Positions 12,676 to 25,200 are shown, counted from the first letter of the stretch. The stretch is DNA of 64,000 nt from Chelonoidis abingdonii (GCF_003597395.2 NC_133774.1:48642363-48706362); one strand, 5' to 3'. Program-made: numbers and translations. The notes: a model not told the origin generated them from the sequence alone.

Positions 12676-13102
12676 GCTCTTCTGATGCAGTTACACCCAG
12701 GAGACCAGCCAGAGGAGGGATAACGATAGAGCTCCTAGAGAGGCTCCTGGCTATTCACCCCGGGGATCCATCCCTCTGCAGCGTGTCAGAAGTGGGATGG
12801 GCCCTGGACAACCATCAGGCTACGGGCACCTTTGCCTGATCCAACATCCAGCTCCTTCAGGAGATGGATTGTTGCTTCCATTTCTTCTATGCCCTGGAGA
12901 AAAACAGGGGTGCCAAAAAGCATATAATCCATCTCCTTGTGGAGGACAGAACTTCTCTCATGGATCTGGCGGAGATGCAGGGAAAGGCCAGGGCCTTCTA
13001 TGACAGCCTCTTCTCAGATCCAACTGAGACCACAGTCTGTGGAGTTCTGTAGGACACCATGGCCTGCGGGGTCCTATGGTCAGCACTGGCGACTGGGACT
13101 AG
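12676..13102 (+). pseudogene. Tx1-like LINE linker and RT start
   Basis: The plus strand reads SYTQETSQRRDNDRAP, then ALDNHQATGTFA, then IQLLQEMDCCFHFFYALEKN, then RGAKKHIIHLLVEDRTSLMD and RAFYDSLFSDPTETTVCGVL. These are the Tx1 ORF2 blocks before the RT core. The FYALEK block and the FYDSLF block are well kept in one frame (12864-13052). It ends at the CR1 junction near 13102. Confidence 0.8.
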
Positions 13103-15517
13103 TTCATAGATTTAAGGTCAGAAGGGACCATTATGGTCATCTAGTCTGACCTCCTGCACAAAGCAGGCCACAGAATCTCACCCACTCACTCCTGTAACAA
13201 ACCCCTAACCTATGTCTGAGTTATCGAAGTCCTCACATTGTGGTTTAAAGACATCAAGCTGCAGAGAATCCTCCAAGAAGTGACCCGTGCCCCACGTTGC
13301 AGAGGAAGGCGAAAACCCCCCCAGGGCCTCTGCCAATCTGCCCTGGAGGAAAATTCCTTCTCGACCCCAAATATGGCGATCAGCTAAACCCTGAGCATGT
13401 GGGCAAGACTCACCAGCCAGCAACAGGAAAGAATTCTCTGTAGTAAGTCAGATCCCACCCCAGCTAATATTCCATCACAGACCATTGGGCATGTTTACCT
13501 GCTAATAATCAAAGATCAATTAATTGCCAAAATTAGGCTATCCCATCATACCATCCCCTCCATAAACTTATCAAGCTTAGTCTTGAAGCCAGATATGTCT
13601 TTTGCCCCCCACACTACTCTTGGAAGGCTGTTCCAGAACTTCACTCCTCTAATGTTAGAAACCTTCGTCTATTTCAAGTCTAAAATCCTAGTGCCAGTTT
13701 ATACTCATTTGTGTCTGTGCTACATTGGTACTAGCTTAAATAACTCCTCTCCCTCCTGATATTTATCCCTCTGAATATATTATAAAAGCAATTCATATCT
13801 CCCTCAGCCTTCTTTGTTTAGGCTAAAAGCCAAGCTCTTTGAGTCTTCTTTCATAGACAGTTTCCATCCTCTGATCATCTAGTAGCCCTTCTCTGTACCT
13901 GTTCAGTTTGATTCATCCTTCTTAAACATGGGAGACCAGAAACTACACAGTCTATCCAGATGAGGTCTCACCAGTGCCGTGTATAATGGTACTAACACCT
14001 CCTTATCTTTACTGGAATACTCCCTGATTGCACCTAAAACCACATTAGCTTTTTAATGTCATATCACATTATGCTCATAGTCAACCTTGATCAACCAATA
14101 TTCCAAGTCCTTCTCCTCCTCTGTTGCTTCCACATGACGTGTCCCCAATTATAACCAAAATTCTTGTTATTAATCCTAAATGCATGACCTTGACTTTTCG
14201 CTATTAATTTCATCCTATACTATTACTCCAGTTTACAAGGTGATCCCAGTATCTTCCTGTATGATATCCCGGTCCTTCTCTGTTAGCAATACCCCCACTT
14301 TTGTCTATCCGGCAAACTTATTATACATTCTCACTTTTTGTGCAAGTCAGTAATAAAAAGTTAAAAAGATTGTGTCTCAAAACATTCTAGGAACCCACTT
14401 ATTAAACTCCTTCCATCGTCACAGTTCACTTCAGTATGACCCTGTAGTCTTCCCTTTAACCATCGTCTATACCTTTCGTGTTCTATTGAGCCCATTCTTT
14501 CCAAATTAACTAAGGAATTCCCCATGTGGAACCTATCAAATGCCTTACTGAAATCGAGGTAAATTAGATCCACTGCGTTTCCTTTGTCTAAAAAATCTGT
14601 CACTTTCTCAAAGAAGAAGATCAGGTTGGTTTGGCATGATCTACCTGTTGTATTTTGTCCCAATTACTATTGATCTCAATGTCCTTAACTACTTTCTCCT
14701 TCAAAATCGTTTCCAAGACCTTGCATACCACAGATGTCAAACTAACAGGCCTATAGTTACTTGGATCATGTTTTTTCCCTTTGAAAATAGGAACTATGTT
14801 AGCAATTCTCCAGTCATATGGTACAACCCCTGAGTGTACAGATTCATTAAAAATTCTTGCTAATAGGCTTGCAATTTCATGTGCCAGTTCCTTTAATATT
14901 CTTGGATGAAGATTATCTGGGCCCCCTGATTTCATCCCATTAAGCTGTTCGAATTTGGCTTCTACCTCAAATGTGGTAATATCTACCTCCATATCCTCAT
15001 TCCCATTTGTCATCCTACCATTATTCCTAAGCTCCTCATTAGCCTCATTAAAGACTGTGACAAAGTATTTATTTATATATCGGGCCATGACTAGATTATC
15101 CTTAACCTCTACTCCATCCTCAGTGTTTAGCGGTCCACTTCTTCTTTCTTTATTTTCTTCTTATTTATATGGCTATAGAACCTTTTACTATTGGTTTTAA
15201 TTCCCTTCAAGGTCCAACTCTACATGGCTTTTGGCCTTGCTCACTTTATCCCTACATGTTCTGACCTCAATAATGTAGCTTTCCTTGCTAATCCCTCCCA
15301 TCTTCCACTCCTTGTAGGCTTTCTGCTTTTTCTTAATCACCGCTCTGAGATGCTTGCTCATCCAGCTTGGTCTACAACTCCTGCCTATGAATTTTTCCCC
15401 TTTCTTGGGATGCAGGCTTCTGATAGTTTCTGCAAGTTTGACTTGAAGTAATTCCAGGCCTCTTCCACCTTTAGATCCACAAGTTCTTCAGTTCAATCCA
15501 CTTCCTTAACTAATTTA
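13103..15517 (-). mobile_element. CR1 LINE, 5'-truncated, inserted in the Tx1-like LINE
   Basis: The minus strand encodes CR1 RT blocks: NGMKSGGPDNLHPRILKELA, then SNYRPVSLTSVVCKVLETIL (15088-14621), then after a frameshift YLDFSKAFDRFHMGNSLV (14663-14361). The long 3' part (about 14360-13103) is the non-ORF and C-terminal region typical of the abundant turtle CR1 family, ending in a CATAGATTT-like 3' tail near 13106. The copy is 5'-truncated at about 15517. It looks less decayed than the Tx1-like host element, as expected for a later insertion. Confidence 0.88.
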
Positions 15518-15982
15518 GTGCAATCTCTCACTCTGGCATCGTTCTTGGGAGTCCTCCATCTGATATCCACCAACAAATCTCTGGTCATTGACAGGCTGAC
15601 TGTGGTGTTCTACCTTGCATTCTGGGATGTGCTCAACCTGGACCTCACTACCGTCTGGGCCAAGTCCTTAGGGAACAGGGTGCTCCCCCGTCATGCAAGC
15701 AGCCTGTGCTCATCCTAAATTGGGGGACCTTTGCAACTTCAGGAGCTGGGCCCAGATATGCTCCTGAGCATGGACTAAAAGTTGTAGCCAAAGCAATCTC
15801 ACTGCAGCTGTGGTCCGTTCTGACAGACATGATCCATCCCAACCAGACCTACACTGTTCCAAGCCAGACCATCTTCAATAACCTCTGTCTCATCCAGGAC
15901 CTACTTCATCTAGCATGTACAGATGGTCTGTCACTTGCCCTCCTGCTTCTGGATGAGGTTTTCACCAAGAAGGTTGGTGGCG
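15518..15982 (+). pseudogene. Tx1-like LINE RT core segment
   Basis: Plus-strand frames read [40 protein letters not shown] and then, after a frame change, [40 protein letters not shown] and [20 protein letters not shown]. This covers RT blocks up to the D of the first catalytic motif (LLLLDEVF, in place of the family's DxxKAFD). The sequence breaks at about 15970-15985 where CR1 starts, and the FDRVD part of the motif appears beyond it at 17606. Confidence 0.82.
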
Positions 15983-17605
15983 TCTGGATGTCTAACATAG
16001 TGAATGCCAGTGAAAATGAGATAGGATCAGAGTCTAAAATAGGAAAAGAACAAGTCAAAAATTACTTAGACAAGTTGGATGTCTTCAAATCACCAGGGCC
16101 TGATGAAATGCATCCTAAAATATTTAAGGAGCTGACTCAGGAGCTATCAGAGCCATTAGCAATTATCTTTGAAAAGTCATTGGAAGATAGGAGACATTCC
16201 AGAAGACTGGGAAAGGGCAAATATAGTGCCCATCTATAAAAAGGGAAATAAGGACAACCTGGGGAATTACAGACCAGTAAGCTTAACTCTGTACCCAGAA
16301 AGATAATGGAGTAAATAATTAAGCAATGAATTTGCAAACACTTAGAAGATAATAAGGTAATAAATAACAGTCAGCATGGATTTGTCAAGAACAAATCATG
16401 TCAAACCAACCTGATAGCTTTCTTTGACAGGGTAACAAGCATTGTGGATAGTGGAGAAGCAGTAGATATGGTATATCTTGACTTTAGTAACACTTCTGAT
16501 ACTGTCTCGCATGACCTTCTCATGAACAAACTATGGAAATACAACCTAGATGGAGCTACTATAAGGTGGGTGCATAACTGATTGGAAAATTGTTCCCAGA
16601 GAGTAGTTATCAGTGGTTCACAGTCATGCTGGAAGAGCATAACAAGTGGGGTCCTGCAGGGACTGGTTCTGGGTCTGGTTCTGGTCAATATTTTCATCAA
16701 TGATCTAGATAAGGGCATAGAGAGTATACCTATAAAGTCTGTGGATTAAACCACACTGGGAGGGGTTGCAAGTGCTTTGGAGGATAGGATTAAAATTCAA
16801 AATGATCTGGACAAATGGTCTGAAGTAAAGAGTATGAAATTCAATAAGGACAAATGCAAAGTACTTCAGTTAGGAAGGAACAATCAGTTGTACACATACA
16901 AAATGGGAAATGACTGCCTAGGAAGGAGTACTACAGAAAGGAATCTGAGGGTCATAGCGGATCACAAGCTAAATATGAGTCAACAGCGTAACGCTGTTGC
17001 AAAAAGAGCGACCATCATTCTGGGATATATTACCAGGAGTGCTGTAAGCAAAACATGAGAAGTAATTCTTCTGCTCTACTCCATGCTGGTTAGGCCTCAA
17101 CTGGAGTACTGTCCAGTTCTGGGTGTCACATTTCAGGAAAGATATGGACAAACTGAAGAAAGTCCAGAGAAGAGCAACACAAATGATTAAAAGTCTAGAA
17201 AACATGACTTATGAGGGAAGACTGAAAACATTAGGTTTGTTTAGTCTGGAGAAAAGAAGACAGATGGGACATGATAACAGTTTTCAAATACATAAAAGTT
17301 TGTTAGAAGGAGGAAGGAGAAAATTGTTCTTCTTAACCTCTGAGGATAGGACAAGAAGCAATAGGCTTAAATTGCAGCAAGGGCAGTTTAGGTTGGACAT
17401 CAGGAAAAACTTCCTGTCAGGGTGGTTAAGCACTGGAATGAATTGCCTAGGAAGGCTGTGGAATCTCCATCATTGGAGATTTTTAAGAGCAGGTTAGACA
17501 AACACCTGTCAGGAATGGTCTAGATAATACTTAGTCCTACTGTGAGGCAGGAGACTGTACTAGACGACCTCCTGAGGTCCCTTTCAGGTCTATGATTCTA
17601 TGATT
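15983..17605 (+). mobile_element. CR1 LINE, 5'-truncated, inserted in the Tx1-like RT
   Basis: The plus strand reads [40 protein letters not shown], then in other frames NYRPVSLT, VDMVYLDFSN, FNKDKCKVLQLGRNNQ and VQRRATQMIKSLENMTYEGR. These are CR1 RT and C-terminal blocks in order. The catalytic FADD box is lost (VDxTTL with a stop at about 16747). The 3' end is the diagnostic TATGATTCTATGATT repeat at 17591-17605. Several frameshifts show it is dead. It differs in sequence from the minus-strand CR1 at 13.1-15.5 kb and is likely another subfamily. Confidence 0.88.
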
Positions 17606-19560
17606 TGACAGGGTGGATCTCAGGTATCTCACAGGCAATTTATAGGTGTTCAGCTTCAGGGCCTGCTTTGTGGGGCTTCTCCAGGTGCCTTGATCAAGCC
17701 CATCACCTTGGATTGAGAGCTGCTTCAGAACTGCCCGCTGCCCAGACAACTCTATACCATCACAATCAAGCCCTTCCTCTGTTTCCTCCATAAGAGGATG
17801 ATGGGGTTGGGGCTTCAGGAGCCAGAACTGTGCGTGATCCTGTCAGCATATGTCCTCATGGCCCAGGACACAAGAGAGTTGGCGTGGAGGGAGGCTTGTA
17901 ATGCTATCTATTGTCTGGGTCAACTAGGTCAAGAGCTCTGGCATGATGGTCAGGGATGGGTAGGAGGTGAGAACCCTTCCACCATCACTCTGCCATCCGG
18001 AGGGGCGCAGGTCTACTGTTTTACCTGGGTATCTACCTTTCTGGCACTGATCCCTCCCCGTGGAAGAACTGAATTAATCTAGAAACCAGGGTATCTGACT
18101 GGTTGCGGAGGTGGACAGGGCTTCTCCAGTGCTGTTCCTTTTGTGGAGGGCACTGCTGCCCAACCAGCTCATCCTGTCCATGCTCTGGTACTGGTCCGGA
18201 GCCTGCCCCAAGGAACCCAGACCAACCTCCAGGGCTGCACTTGGTCTCTGCGAGTGTTCTAAGACTCCCCTTGTGGAGGATGGACAGGGCCTGGTCTGCA
18301 TCCACAGCCACATCCATGCCTTCTGCCTTCAAGCCCAGCAGACTGCTTTTCAGTGCAGGCAGCCTAGCATGGAGCGTGCTGGCGCACATCTTCCTCCACT
18401 GCCTCCAAGGACTCTGATATGAACTGCAGCTCCTTTATCTCTGCCCAATACGTCTTCCCAGAGACCTCTCTGATCAGCTAGTCTTTGACCAGTCCCTCCT
18501 CAGGACCTGAAGCTAGTTTTCCCTAGCAGTTGCTGAAGGGGAGAGCTTCCTTGCAGAGCCTCTGATACACTACCCCCATCTCCACATGTAGATGGTGGAG
18601 TCCCCGCTGGTGCACCAGAGGTTGGTCCTGGCTGGCACCTCCAGACTTTGAGACCTCCTGGACTGTGATCAGAGGGACCAGTGGACCCCGTGGTGCTCAG
18701 CGAGTGCATGGAGCTGCCCAACCTGCGTGTCCTCTGTCCTGTGCTCCAGGAGGTGAGGGCAGCCTTGCCTCCAGCTTCTCTTGCTTTCCTTGAGTGGATA
18801 ATGTGGAAAGGTGCTCCTTGTCCAACCCTCATCCCTGGCCCTCCAGAACTTGTCATTGGGACCCTGCCCTGCGAGCCTTCCCGGGACCCCCCGACATGCC
18901 ACCTGAGGTGCACAACATCCACCTGATCTGCCTCCAATCGTGCTTCATACCATCTACTTCTTCACCCTCCTGTTCCACCCTGCCACAACAGTGGTGGGAC
19001 TTGCAGTCACCTGAAGACAAGGAACCCCAGTGAGAGAACCTGTACTCCACTCTGGTTCCACAGCCCACCGGGGGATATTAGCTGGTGGCAGCTCTTCCAT
19101 TGAGCCATGAGCAAGTGTACTTGGCACAGTTCACAAACTCCCCTGACACCTGCCCCTGGCACACATCCTAAGTGGGGGGCATCAGGTTGCAACTCCTCTT
19201 CCAGCTCCTCCAGGACCTCTTATGGGGGGTTCTGGCCGCACTGTTTCTCACACCTCCTCATTTACGTGGGCTTCATCCATGACCTCACAAAGTCATGGGC
19301 TCTCCTCGTCAACTTCCTCCTGGCTCTGGCCAAAATGGCCATTCATCACTCCAGGAGAAGGAGGAAGCTGGACCAGGAGGGGAGGGTGGGTTGCTCTGCA
19401 ACTGTGGGGTCTATTTCCATTCCCATGTTCAATCATGTCTTTAGGCAGAGTTCCTCTGGGTGGTGCTGACTGATATCCTAGATGCCTTTGAGGAGCAGAG
19501 GCTGCTATCTGGGGTTCTCTGCTCGTTATCCCTCTGGATCCCTCATTTTTAACCTTTAAC
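17606..19560 (+). pseudogene. Tx1-like LINE RT end and C-terminal region
   Basis: Directly after the CR1 tail the plus strand continues FDRVDLRYLTGNL. It then gives LQEPELCVILSAYVLMAQD, where the two catalytic aspartates of the YADD box are deleted. Further blocks are LRRWTGLL, LPNQLILSMLWYWSG, LVEDGQGLVCIHSHIHAF, LQEVRAALPPASLAFLEW, PGPPELVIGTLP, HLLIYVGFIHDLTKSWALLV and NFLLALAKMAIHHSRRRR, then a stop at about 19552. This is the long C-terminal part typical of Tx1-type ORF2 in turtles. Several frames are used. Confidence 0.8.
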
Positions 19561-19860
19561 TTCACTTCTGATCCTGTGTTCTCTTTCGCTGTCCCAAGTA
19601 CTCAATTGTGACCTGGGCTTAGTGGTCCCTCCCCCTTAGTTGAGGGGCAGCCTTTAGTTTTGGACAGGCCTCGACACATCTGTCCCACTACTCGGAAGTT
19701 CCCAGAATTCAGCAGAGTTACTTGCGCAGGGTACAGAATTGGGATTGTGGAATGAATAAACTACGACCAGAGAACTTCCAATAAACCTCTCATCATCCCA
19801 TTCGAACTATTCTCTGTGCTGCACACTTGTGCCTTGTCATTCAGCTGTACTCAGCGTGGG
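19561..19860 (+). other. Probable 3' tail of the Tx1-like LINE
   Basis: This follows the terminal Tx1 block and contains two AATAAA signals (about 19756 and 19782). I see no coding content. The end at 19860 is a guess. Confidence 0.4.
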
Positions 19861-21266
19861 AGATTCCCAGGTTCATACATAGATTTGTATCTTTATCTCT
19901 CCTCTCTCCACAAACAAGTCTTTCAATTCTTTATGTGAGTGATATAAAAATGGTGAAATAAGGGCCAAATATAAATGAAATAGCAAAGTTATACAGCTGG
20001 ATAAATAAAGGTGCCTTTGTGGAATTGTTATTCACCACTGTAATTGCTGTGCCTGTGAAATGTTTGCATAAATCATGCATTATAAAACTGAAATGTATTG
20101 TGTCATATTATTTACTTAGGTATTTTGCTAAGTAACTTCAATGGCATTCCACTATCAAAGTACTTTATAGTTGTAAAAAAAACTGCTGGGCTTGATTTTC
20201 CACTTTGTTACCAACAGCTTTACAATTCAATGAAATTACATCAGTGTAAACTTGTATTAGTGGGCAAAGAATCAGGCCTAGTATACTCAGAGAAGCTGTT
20301 CCCACTTTTGAGGCAGATTTTTCTCCCACTTAAATGCTATTAGGGTTAGAGAAAAAAATTTAACTGCATTTTCTTTGCTTTTAAATATCATCATTTGAAT
20401 AAACAAGTAAAAGCTTTGGAATATACTGTATTTTAATTGGCTACCAGTACTTGGCTGACTTGAAGATACAAAGATACAATTAATAGCCCAGGGCTTTGAA
20501 ATGTCCTTAAGTCCTAGGTTCATTAGGTCCCCACATAAAACAAATAGATGGAACAGAAGGAAGAATTTATTCAACAGTGGACTTGGAGCTTATAGCTTAT
20601 GTTCATTCCACTCTTTAATAAAGTTCATTAATATCCCTAATGTATACTTTTATACTTCCTGCAAACAAGTTCTTATGTCCTCTCTTTTCAAAACTTAAAT
20701 TTTGATAGAAGATGTGATGTTCAGAAGCTGAGAAGAATCAGATAATAAAGATCACCATCTTGATAAGTGGCGACTTGCAGACCATGATTTATCTACACTG
20801 AAAAATTAACAAAACATGGACATTGGGGAGAGTTCAATGTTGTGTTAAAAATGTTCAGTTTGGTTTAAAAACAAGATTGATATCTAATGCATTAAACAGT
20901 CAGATATCTTCAGGCAGAGGAGCCCAGACAGCAGAGATTAAAAAAAAGTGGAGGAGAAAGCCAAATTAAATGTGTAAAATCACCAAGGCCCTCAGGCTTT
21001 TCCTTCGGGAGGCGATTCTTTCTTTCCACCATTCTTGTATAGACTGTAAATTTCTATGTGATGTGAATGGTAGAGTCCTGATTTGTGGTGGAATAAACAG
21101 AGCCAGAAAATAACCGACTCTGTCTGAAAAAGGAGCACAGCAATTTCTAACTACTTTAGACACAAGTGTGGGGAGGAGAAACACCTTACGGTGTTTGAAT
21201 TAACCTAATTCAGTATTGCCAACCACAAAAGATCAAAAAGCATGTTTTTGAATTGACTTTTAAGTA
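19861..21266. other. Intronic sequence, no gene recognised
   Basis: AT-rich sequence with only short chance frames on both strands. No repeat class was assigned. Confidence 0.5.
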
Positions 21267-21458
21267 GGGCTGTCAATTAATCGCAGTTAACTCATGCGAT
21301 TAAAAAAAATTAATTGCGATAAAAAGAATTGCACTGTTAACCGAATAGCAAATGATATTTATTAAATATTTTTGATTTTTTTATACACTTTCATATATAT
21401 TGTATTCTGTGTTGTAACTGAAATCCAAGTTTATATTTTTGATTACAAATATTTGTAT
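21267..21458 (+). mobile_element. hAT (ZBED-like) terminus, fragment
   Basis: It starts with TAGGGCTGTCAATTAATCGC and continues with the same AT-rich arm found, inverted, at 8840 downwards. About 190 bp of one end is kept, with no transposase. It is a second, truncated member of the family at 7690-8840. Confidence 0.75.
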
Positions 21459-21484
21459 GGGCTCAGAATCATTCATGCCAGATG

Positions 21485-21833
21485 TCCTAGGTCAGGGATC
21501 GGCAGCCTTTGGCATGCGGCTCACCAGGGTAAGCATCCTGGTGGGCTGGGTGGTTTGTTCACTGGCCGCGTCCGCAGGTTCGGCCAATTGCGGCTCCCAC
21601 TGGCTGCGGTTTGCCGCTGCAGGCCAATGGGGGCTGCTGGAAGTGGCGCGGGCCAAGGGATGTGCCGGCTGCCCTTCCCACTGCCCCCATTGGCCTGGAG
21701 CGGCGAACCACGGCCACTGGAATTTGCAATCTGCCGAACCTGCGGATGCAGCTGGTGAACGAAACAACCCGGTCCGCTAGGGTGCTTACCCTGGAGGGCC
21801 ATGTGCCAAAAGTTGCCGATCCCTGTCCTAGGT
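21485..21833. mobile_element. hAT MITE with 8-bp target duplication
   Basis: The 333-bp element (21493-21825) begins CAGGGATCGGCAGCC and ends GTTGCCGATCCCTG, forming terminal inverted repeats. It is flanked by identical 8-bp duplications tcctaggt (21485-21492 and 21826-21833). The two halves are imperfect inverted copies of each other for most of the length, so the transcript could fold into a long hairpin. It is GC-rich compared with its surroundings. The 8-bp duplication and CAG ends indicate the hAT superfamily. Confidence 0.9.
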
Positions 21834-24439
21834 ATTTTTACCTCCAAGGTGGCCACCCTACTCCTTGTTGACTTCAGCCAAAATGACAGCAATAGGAGAT
21901 GGTGGCCATTAGGAATAAGGGAAAATTCATGAGTTGTCAGCCTTTCGTCATGTTTTCATGAGACAGGTACATAAGACATTCCACAATCACTAGAGTTGCA
22001 ATAAAATCATGAGAGTTGGCAATACAGCTAATTTATATGTGCAAATACATAATGTATGCATGCACGTTAGTTATCTGAACATGCTGCCAAGTAGACTTGT
22101 AACTGGCCACATGAACATGCAAATACCTGAATGTGGGTGTGAACATCAGGTATTTGTGTACATACATTAGGGCCCCAACTCCCAAATTTCAAGGCCTAAT
22201 TTTAGTCACCTAAGTAAAAATGATTTTCGGAGGTTCTCAGCACCCACAGCTCTCACTGATCTCAATAGGAGAGTAGAGTGCTTACCACCTCTTAAAAAAA
22301 TCAGGCCATTTTTAATTTAGAGGTCTAAATATGGATTTTGGTGTCTCACTTCAGGCTCCCACGTTTGAAAATATCAGCTTAGGTGCACACAGCTGTATTC
22401 ATGCACATATTGAACTCATCCCAATGTATACAAACATATTTATGTCCATGTAAACTAAAAAAAAGAAGTTAGTCTGAGTATTTCTCCTCTGGCTATCATA
22501 CAAATGTTGCACTCCTCAACAATGAAGTAAAATATGGTGATTGTCACATGTTTAATATAATCATGCACTACTTGTGGTGTGCACTTTTTTCCTGTAGAAC
22601 TGCTTCTCAAATATATGCTGCACTTTGTACTCGTTCTCTAGTTCTACTCTATTTACTCCACTCTGCTGACACCATTACAAGTTATTAACCTGATAGATGT
22701 GAAGAATGAATGACATGCTAACAGTTTTTCATTTGTAGAAGTCAATGATAAAGCTACAGATTAGAAAATCTGAAATAGAGGAAACTGCATGGCTCATATC
22801 AATGGTTTTCAAATAGTTCTCAACTTTTCCCATAGTATTACCCAAATTACAATAGAAAGGAGCTTTGGAATGCTGTCTACCCATAGTTCTGGGTCCCCAT
22901 TCTCATTTCACCACACAGAGAGAGAAGGTGGATATTCATGTTGAGAACCTATGGCTCAGAGAATTGGATATACCGCATTTCATTACTGGTTTAAATCTGA
23001 CCATAATCACTACCTCGGGACAGATCCACTGTTCCATGTGACATATATTTAGTCTCAGTCCAGTTCATAGCAGACAAGAACCACTTCACAAAAACCACCT
23101 TGTCCATTGATTTCAATGACATAAGGCTGATTTATATCAGCTGAGGACCTATCTTAATTTTTCCTCCCACACAGAATTCTCACATCATTAAGATTGATGG
23201 CCAAACTGAGCATACATCGCAGGAAGAATGCTCTAACTGTGAAACTGGAAAGCAAGTGAGTTGTGCCAAAGATAAACAATATACATGATAGTGTTTGTAT
23301 TTTTATCACCTTCATCTGAAGAAATAAAGCACTTGTAGCAAATTTTCATCTTGCTTGGGAATATCCATGGCATATTTCAGGGAATAGAAATTTCTAGAAA
23401 TTTCTATTATCCCCTCAAGAATTATTACTACCATTAAGCACTGGCACAATGAACACCCACTGTTATTTCAGTGAGATTCCTCACATCCTAAGGGTTGGCA
23501 CAATTTCACTACCCATTCTTAACCTAGACACATTTCCAGAGAATATAATGATTTTTAAAACCACTCCTATATATCAGTCTTTTCAAGAACTATGCTTACC
23601 TCAGGGAAAACTATCATTCACACTAAGAACCAAATTTCAGCCATCAGAAAAAAATGAGTTTTAATATTATTCCAATGCAGAATTATCATATACACAGTAG
23701 CGACAGAGAGAACTAAGAGTCTATCTATGTTGGGAGCAAAACAGTGCTTCTGCAGCTACAACGCTCTCTGAACACAGCTGTCACCAGCAGGGTCTAGCAG
23801 TAAAAGTACAAATTGGGTGTGATTCCCTATTGCCTTGCACCTTGTGCAGCCAGTTATATCAGTGCAAAGCAGATGCAAGTGTTTGTAAAATGTTACCACA
23901 TCACAGTAGTCAAAGCCAATTCTCAGGTATTTGCAATCCAGTATCTATACATAACAAACCTCACACTTCTATATAACAGCATATGAGGTATTTAAAAAAA
24001 AAGTGGGTGTGCCAAAGCACTAGTTTTATTAGCAGAAAGAAGTCTCATCATCTGCTACACAGGAATGGTTATGTGACTATCAGTTACTATTCAGACCTAT
24101 TTAAAAAGAAATGCTGAATATTTACTCAGGTGTTCCAGTCAGTCGTACAATGACATGTGGACGATGTGTGCGATCCAAAGTAAATATCACTGAAACTGAA
24201 TTGGGAGACAACCACATGCTCGCTTCCAGTAGATAATTATTAAATACTAATATTTGGGCAATTTACACTTCCCACTTTTTTTTTAAATTAAAAAACAATT
24301 AGACTATATTATAGCTTCCCAAACTGCACTCTTAAAATGAAAACAAAAGTTCAAACTAGCAGAAACTACTTTGGATTTTAAATTCTGGGCCTGTTTCTGA
24401 CTGATTGGTTTCAGTGAAGCTACTCATGAAGTCTGGTAC
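21834..24439. other. Intronic sequence, mostly unassigned
   Basis: No coding content. Part of it (about 22170-22390) resembles an old interspersed repeat listed separately. The remainder is AT-rich and unassigned. Confidence 0.45.
22170..22390. repeat. Old interspersed repeat (unclassified)
   Basis: The segment carries phrases such as tttcaaggcctaattttagtc and gtttgaaaatatcagcttagg. Related wording (TTTTCAAA..GC.CCTAAGTGA) is seen at about 46821-46848, 29290-29345, 47521-47640 and 57400-57560. I infer an ancient amniote repeat family, but cannot name it. Confidence 0.35.
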
Positions 24440-25200
24440 TGTTGGTGTCACTAAGCATAACCCTAAGTAACTCAGGAGGGTGGAAGGCCACAAGGGTATG
24501 GAGACTTCCTGGTTTTAGGCCTCAGCAAACAAGAGTCCTTCCATGTTTAAACTTTAATCGACCTAAAAGGCCTGGTGTAACAGCCGTTATCAGTTGCAAC
24601 AGTTCTAACTGGTCTAAAGCAGAAATAATGATGCCTGTGCACCTTTAGCAGAAGGACAAGATAACTTGCAGAAGGAAAACTTACTAACGAGCTGCCGCGG
24701 CCAAGATTATCTTAACTCACCTGCGCTTACGTTAACTGCTACAGGGGATGAGGAGGGGGAGAGAGAGGGGGGCAGACAAAGACGTACAAGTGTGGTGAGA
24801 AAAAGAATGCTGCAGACCGGACCCGAGAGGGAGGGGACTGGGGCTTGCGATCAGCTCGAGGAAGTTCATGGATATAAAGGAACAGACTGCTTTTTTAGCT
24901 GGGCTGGATCTGGCGTACTGACGTTCCAGCACCGCTTTGGGATCCCAAATAACTTGTGTTTTGCTTTCTCCACTCTTGGTGCTTGTTTAATTTGGCCGCT
25001 AATGCTCACTCCAGGCTACGGGACCATACTGTTGCTCTCTTGGCCTTGGGCATTCCTTCTGTTCTCGCCCTTCAATACTTTATGTACTATTCAGTTTTTT
25101 GTAAGGTTAGCGAACAAGTTTCCTGTGGTTATGAAATAAAGTTCCAAACCAGTTTAAACTTAGTTTTTCATAAATATCTTGCTCAGAGCTTTCAATCACA
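24440..25200 (+). repeat. LTR-like segment with TATA box and poly(A) signal
   Basis: It starts with TG at 24440. It has a TATA-like box (gatataaagg, 24871-24880) and an AATAAA at 25135-25140 about 260 bp later, an arrangement typical of a retroviral-type LTR. CpG content is higher than in the flanks. The 3' edge, target duplication and primer site could not be identified, and no second copy was seen downstream. The 157-codon open frame inside shows no recognisable domain. Confidence 0.4.

Larger units (their letters stand above)
10850..19860 (+). mobile_element. Tx1-like LINE broken by three nested insertions
   Basis: Four plus-strand coding blocks, separated by unrelated elements, join in order as one Tx1-type ORF2 (L1-like clade of vertebrate non-LTR elements): endonuclease end (10862-11380), linker and start of RT (12676-13102), RT core (15518-15982), and RT end plus long C-terminal region (17606-19560). 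An AATAAA-bearing 3' tail follows. The interruptions are a minus-strand LTR (11381-12675), a minus-strand CR1 (13103-15517) and a plus-strand CR1 (15983-17605). Reading across each break gives sensible protein continuity. The element is dead. The 5' boundary is approximate, and the 3' boundary is a guess from the last polyadenylation signal. Confidence 0.82.

Noticed and set aside
18500..19068. Minus-strand frames antisense to the Tx1-like LINE
   Set aside because: They are shadows of the plus-strand LINE coding blocks.
21372..21892. Frames of 80-128 codons on both strands
   Set aside because: They cover a palindromic GC-rich MITE, so both strands give similar chance frames.
24666..25139. 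157-codon plus-strand frame
   Set aside because: It lies in an LTR-like segment across its TATA box and poly(A) signal, with no recognisable domain.
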